Shown here piece after piece: positions 4,964 through 6,769 of a stretch of 6,769 nucleotides of DNA. A program made the position numbers and the translations under genes. Each line of letters opens with the position of its first letter. Within the stretch, counting starts at the first letter, position 1. Origin of the DNA: Sphingomonas sp. GTDB lineage: Bacteria; Pseudomonadota; Alphaproteobacteria; Sphingomonadales; Sphingomonadaceae. The DNA is taken from the NCBI GenBank assembly GCA_019247755.1, contig JAFBAM010000148.1:1-6769 (forward strand). Direction: 5' to 3'. The notes beneath the pieces were generated by a model, which ran no database searches, was not told where the DNA came from, and saw only the letters and a program-made list of their open reading frames with translations.

Positions 4964-5745
4964 TTAGTTCCCGGCAGAAGTGCCGCGGACTCGATCTCGT
5001 CGAGCGCACGGTGAGCAGCGACGTAGCGGCGGGCCTTGGTTGTCCAGTCTCCCGCCCGCTCGGCACCGGGGAGCCGCATGGTTTCGGCCAGCGCCTGGTC
5101 GACGTCCCCGGTCGAAAGCCGCTGCAGCGCGCGGTTGTATCGCGCTTCGGCGTTGACCGCCGGCTTGCTCGCCCGGTGCACCTCGACCAGCGAACCCATC
5201 TCGCGCGTGAAATTCGCCCACCAGCTGTCCTGCGGCCCGCCGCGCCGAAGGTCGGGGCCCAGCGTCTCATATTCCGCGATGAGGTCATTCAGGCGCACCG
5301 GCTGGTGCGAGGCCGTGACCACCGTCGCGACCGCCGCCTGGTGCTGGGCGCCAAAGCGGGAAGCGAGCAGATTCTCGAGATAGCCGAGTGCTACGCCGCG
5401 ATCGATCGCCCGGCGCGCCGCGAAGGCGATGACCAACGCATCCGCCCGGCCCGCGGACCCTTCCGCCCGCTCGGTCGCGTTCTCGACTTTCGAAAGGCGC
5501 GATTCGAGCTCGGCGATGCGCGCGCTATTGGCCTGGACCGGCGCTTCCAGCGGAACCGGTGCCGCCGCGATCTTCGGTTGAACCACCGCCTGCGGCGCTG
5601 CCGGTACGACGCCCAGGAAGCGCGCGGCGGGCTGATAATGGCCAAGGCCCCAAATTGCCGCCCCCGCGCCAATGAGGACCAGCACCAGCCCGACCAATAG
5701 CCGCGCTCCCCAACCCATTCCGCTTCGGGTCCCACTCCCGTTCAT
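4951..5745 (-). CDS. Mitofilin/Mic60-like inner-membrane protein of the heme operon
   Basis: The 264-residue product has a short cytoplasmic N-terminus, one transmembrane helix (about 15-35), and a Pro/Ala-rich linker (about 38-70). A short heptad-like helix follows (about 73-98: IAELESRLSKVENA), then a helical C-terminal domain (about 101-255). Within the latter, DSWWANFTREMGSLVEVHR at 173-191 and a later L-STGDVDQALAE match what I know of the mitofilin signature: a tryptophan-rich stretch before 'LV-V-R', then a 'GD-x-x-A' helix. Alphaproteobacterial Mic60 homologues shape intracytoplasmic membranes and are typically encoded beside hemC/hemD, as here. This one is short compared with about 350-450 residues, mainly in the coiled coil. 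I chose the ATG at 5745 because hemD's TAA overlaps it (TAATG). A GTG at 5766 would add 7 residues. Function in cristae-like membrane shaping or in heme-enzyme organisation is inference. Confidence 0.75.
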   Translation of the reverse strand: MNGSGTRSGMGWGARLLVGLVLVLIGAGAAIWGLGHYQPAARFLGVVPAAPQAVVQPKIAAAPVPLEAPVQANSARIAELESRLSKVENATERAEGSAGRADALVIAFAARRAIDRGVALGYLENLLASRFGAQHQAAVATVVTASHQPVRLNDLIAEYETLGPDLRRGGPQDSWWANFTREMGSLVEVHRASKPAVNAEARYNRALQRLSTGDVDQALAETMRLPGAERAGDWTTKARRYVAAHRALDEIESAALLPGTNNPR

Positions 5746-6407
5746 TACGGTTGCGGCTTGTTGCACAGCCTCGCCGCGAGGGCCAGCAGCGCTTCGTCCG
5801 ACGGCCGGTCAGCGACGTCGACCGATTTCCACCCGTCTCCGACGGCGGCGGCGGCGGCAGGGCTGATCGCGGCGATGGCGATCGACGACCGGTCACTGAC
5901 GAGTTCGGCAAAGCGCCGTCCCGCACGCGGCGAATGAATGAGCGCGACGCTGCCGCCCGCTTTGGACAGGTCCGGCGACTGGATCGGCGCCGCCCGATAG
6001 ACGGCGACGGGCGCGATCTCTTGCCTCGCCTCGAGCGGCTTTCGCCGATCCGCACCGCAGAGATGTAGCAGCTTCAAGTCGGCATCGATCGATCCGAGCA
6101 GCCGATCGACGCCGGAATCGCCGGTCGCGGCGATGTCGAAACCCGCTTCCCGTGCTTCTTCGGCCGTCGCGGCCCCGACCGCATAGGTCTTCAGCCCGCG
6201 CAGCTCCTTCAGCTGTTCGCCACCGGCGCGAATCGCATTGGCGCTGGTCAGCAGCAGGCCGTCGAACGAGCCCGCCTCGGGCGAATCCCACGCGACCGGT
6301 TCGATCTCGAACAAGGGAACGCTGGTGGCATCAAGGCCCGCGGCCCGCGCACGGTCGACCGTTGCGCTGGCACCGGGCTCCGGCCGCAGTACGAGCAGGC
6401 GCGTCAA
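5745..6407 (-). CDS. hemD: Uroporphyrinogen-III synthase
   Basis: This enzyme closes linear hydroxymethylbilane with inversion of ring D to give uroporphyrinogen III, the branch point for heme, siroheme and cobalamin, in the cytoplasm. The 220-residue product starts MTRLLVLRPEPGAS and keeps the poorly conserved family's landmarks: RPEPGA (8-13), PLFEIEPV (31-38), DGLLLTSANAIR (49-60), TYAVGAATAEEA (74-85), LLHLCGAD (113-120), VYRA (136-139), ALIHSPRAG (155-163) and ISPAAAAAVGDGW (181-193). The start is a TTG at 6407 that overlaps the hemC TGA (TTGA). No ATG or GTG gives a better start, and GGAGG lies about 10 bases upstream. The same frame stays open into hemC, but those codons do not resemble HemD. 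Its TAA overlaps the next gene's ATG. It follows hemC directly, so the two consecutive pathway steps are co-expressed. Confidence 0.92.
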   Translation of the reverse strand: MTRLLVLRPEPGASATVDRARAAGLDATSVPLFEIEPVAWDSPEAGSFDGLLLTSANAIRAGGEQLKELRGLKTYAVGAATAEEAREAGFDIAATGDSGVDRLLGSIDADLKLLHLCGADRRKPLEARQEIAPVAVYRAAPIQSPDLSKAGGSVALIHSPRAGRRFAELVSDRSSIAIAAISPAAAAAVGDGWKSVDVADRPSDEALLALAARLCNKPQP

Positions 6408-6769
6408 GCGCCGAACAGCCTCCGGATCGACTCCGGCGCTGCCGCGAGCAGCGACCGCGCGAGGGCCTCGGCCGGCGCGTAATCGCCGCAATCCATCACC
6501 GCGCGGTCCTCGACCATGTCCGCGCCGTCCTCGCTGAACAGCTGGCCGCGCATCCTCAAGTCCCCGTCTTCGAGCACACAGAAGGCCGCTACCGGGGAAT
6601 GACAGGTGGCGCCCAGAGCACGGGTGAAGGCACGCTCGGCCATCACGCAATCGTAAGTGATCGAGTTGCTGACGGTGCTCAGCACGCTCTGCGTCCGCGT
6701 GTCGTTGGTGCGGCATTCCATCGCGATTACCGCCTGGCCGGGCGCCGGCAGGATGACCTCGGTCGGGAT
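6404..6769 (-). CDS. hemC: Porphobilinogen deaminase (hydroxymethylbilane synthase), C-terminal part; 5' end outside window
   Basis: The reading frame is open from the window edge for 121 codons to a TGA at 6406-6404. The enzyme polymerises four porphobilinogens into hydroxymethylbilane in the cytoplasm. The visible part begins IPTEVILPAPGQAVIAMECR, the end of the second domain. It runs through VMAERAFTRALGATCHSPV, where the cysteine encoded at 6604-6602 is the attachment site of the dipyrromethane cofactor, so this residue is intact. A C-terminal domain with LEDGDLRMRGQLFSEDG and a final helix (ALARSLLAAAPESIRRLFGA) complete it. The catalytic aspartate and the N-terminal domain are outside the window. 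Its stop overlaps the hemD TTG start, so translation of the two is probably coupled. Confidence 0.95.
   Translation of the reverse strand: MPTEVILPAPGQAVIAMECRTNDTRTQSVLSTVSNSITYDCVMAERAFTRALGATCHSPVAAFCVLEDGDLRMRGQLFSEDGADMVEDRAVMDCGDYAPAEALARSLLAAAPESIRRLFGA

Noticed and set aside
6408..6716. The hemD reading frame extended upstream to 6716 as a 323-residue protein
   Set aside because: The added 103 residues overlap hemC and are Arg-rich out-of-frame translation without HemD similarity. HemD similarity begins exactly at the TTG at 6407.
1..6769. CRISPR array, insertion sequence, toxin-antitoxin pair or new defence system
   Set aside because: No regularly spaced repeats, transposase motifs or terminal inverted repeats, and no small-gene pair of that type. 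Nearly all coding space is taken by recognisable housekeeping genes.

Overview
This is a high-GC, densely packed chromosomal window from an alphaproteobacterium, most likely a sphingomonad (Sphingomonas-like). Three things suggest this: a hemC-hemD-mitofilin (Mic60-like) cluster; a CnoX-type thioredoxin with a WCGPC active site coupled to a LON-domain protein next to a ubiH-type gene; and the overall codon use. The taxonomic call is inference from gene families and arrangement, not from a search.

Layout, left to right. (1) On the + strand, the last 41 codons of a UbiH-type FAD monooxygenase (1-126), then a small two-helix membrane protein of unknown function (136-369). (2) On the - strand and converging on that pair, a two-gene operon reading from about 1909 down to 372: a thioredoxin-TPR protein (CnoX/YbbN type), then a LON substrate-binding-domain protein, joined by an ATGA stop/start overlap. 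A 14-bp perfect palindrome lies in its promoter region. (3) A + strand tRNA-Gly(GCC) gene with encoded CCA (2065-2139). A 26-bp copy of its 3' end recurs 93 bp downstream with small hairpins between, which looks like an attachment-site scar or a tRNA-derived repeat. (4) A + strand succinate-semialdehyde dehydrogenase of the Sad/YneI type (2321-3763). (5) On the - strand, convergent with it after a 1-nt gap, a secreted class A beta-lactamase-family serine hydrolase with an enlarged omega-loop region (3765-4844). (6) Further upstream on the - strand, the heme operon hemC (partial) - hemD - mic60-like (6769 down to 4951), with TTGA and TAATG stop/start overlaps.

Functionally the window is mainly housekeeping: tetrapyrrole synthesis (porphobilinogen deaminase and uroporphyrinogen-III synthase), an inner-membrane-anchored mitofilin-like protein, ubiquinone synthesis, proteostasis, semialdehyde oxidation and a tRNA. 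I see no complete mobile element, CRISPR array, phage module or obvious new defence system. The points most worth a second look are the tRNA 3'-end repeat, the insertion in the beta-lactamase omega-loop region, and the short Mic60-like protein. No gene-free stretch exceeds 300 bases; the longest, between the tRNA and the dehydrogenase, is about 180 bases and is described in the features.
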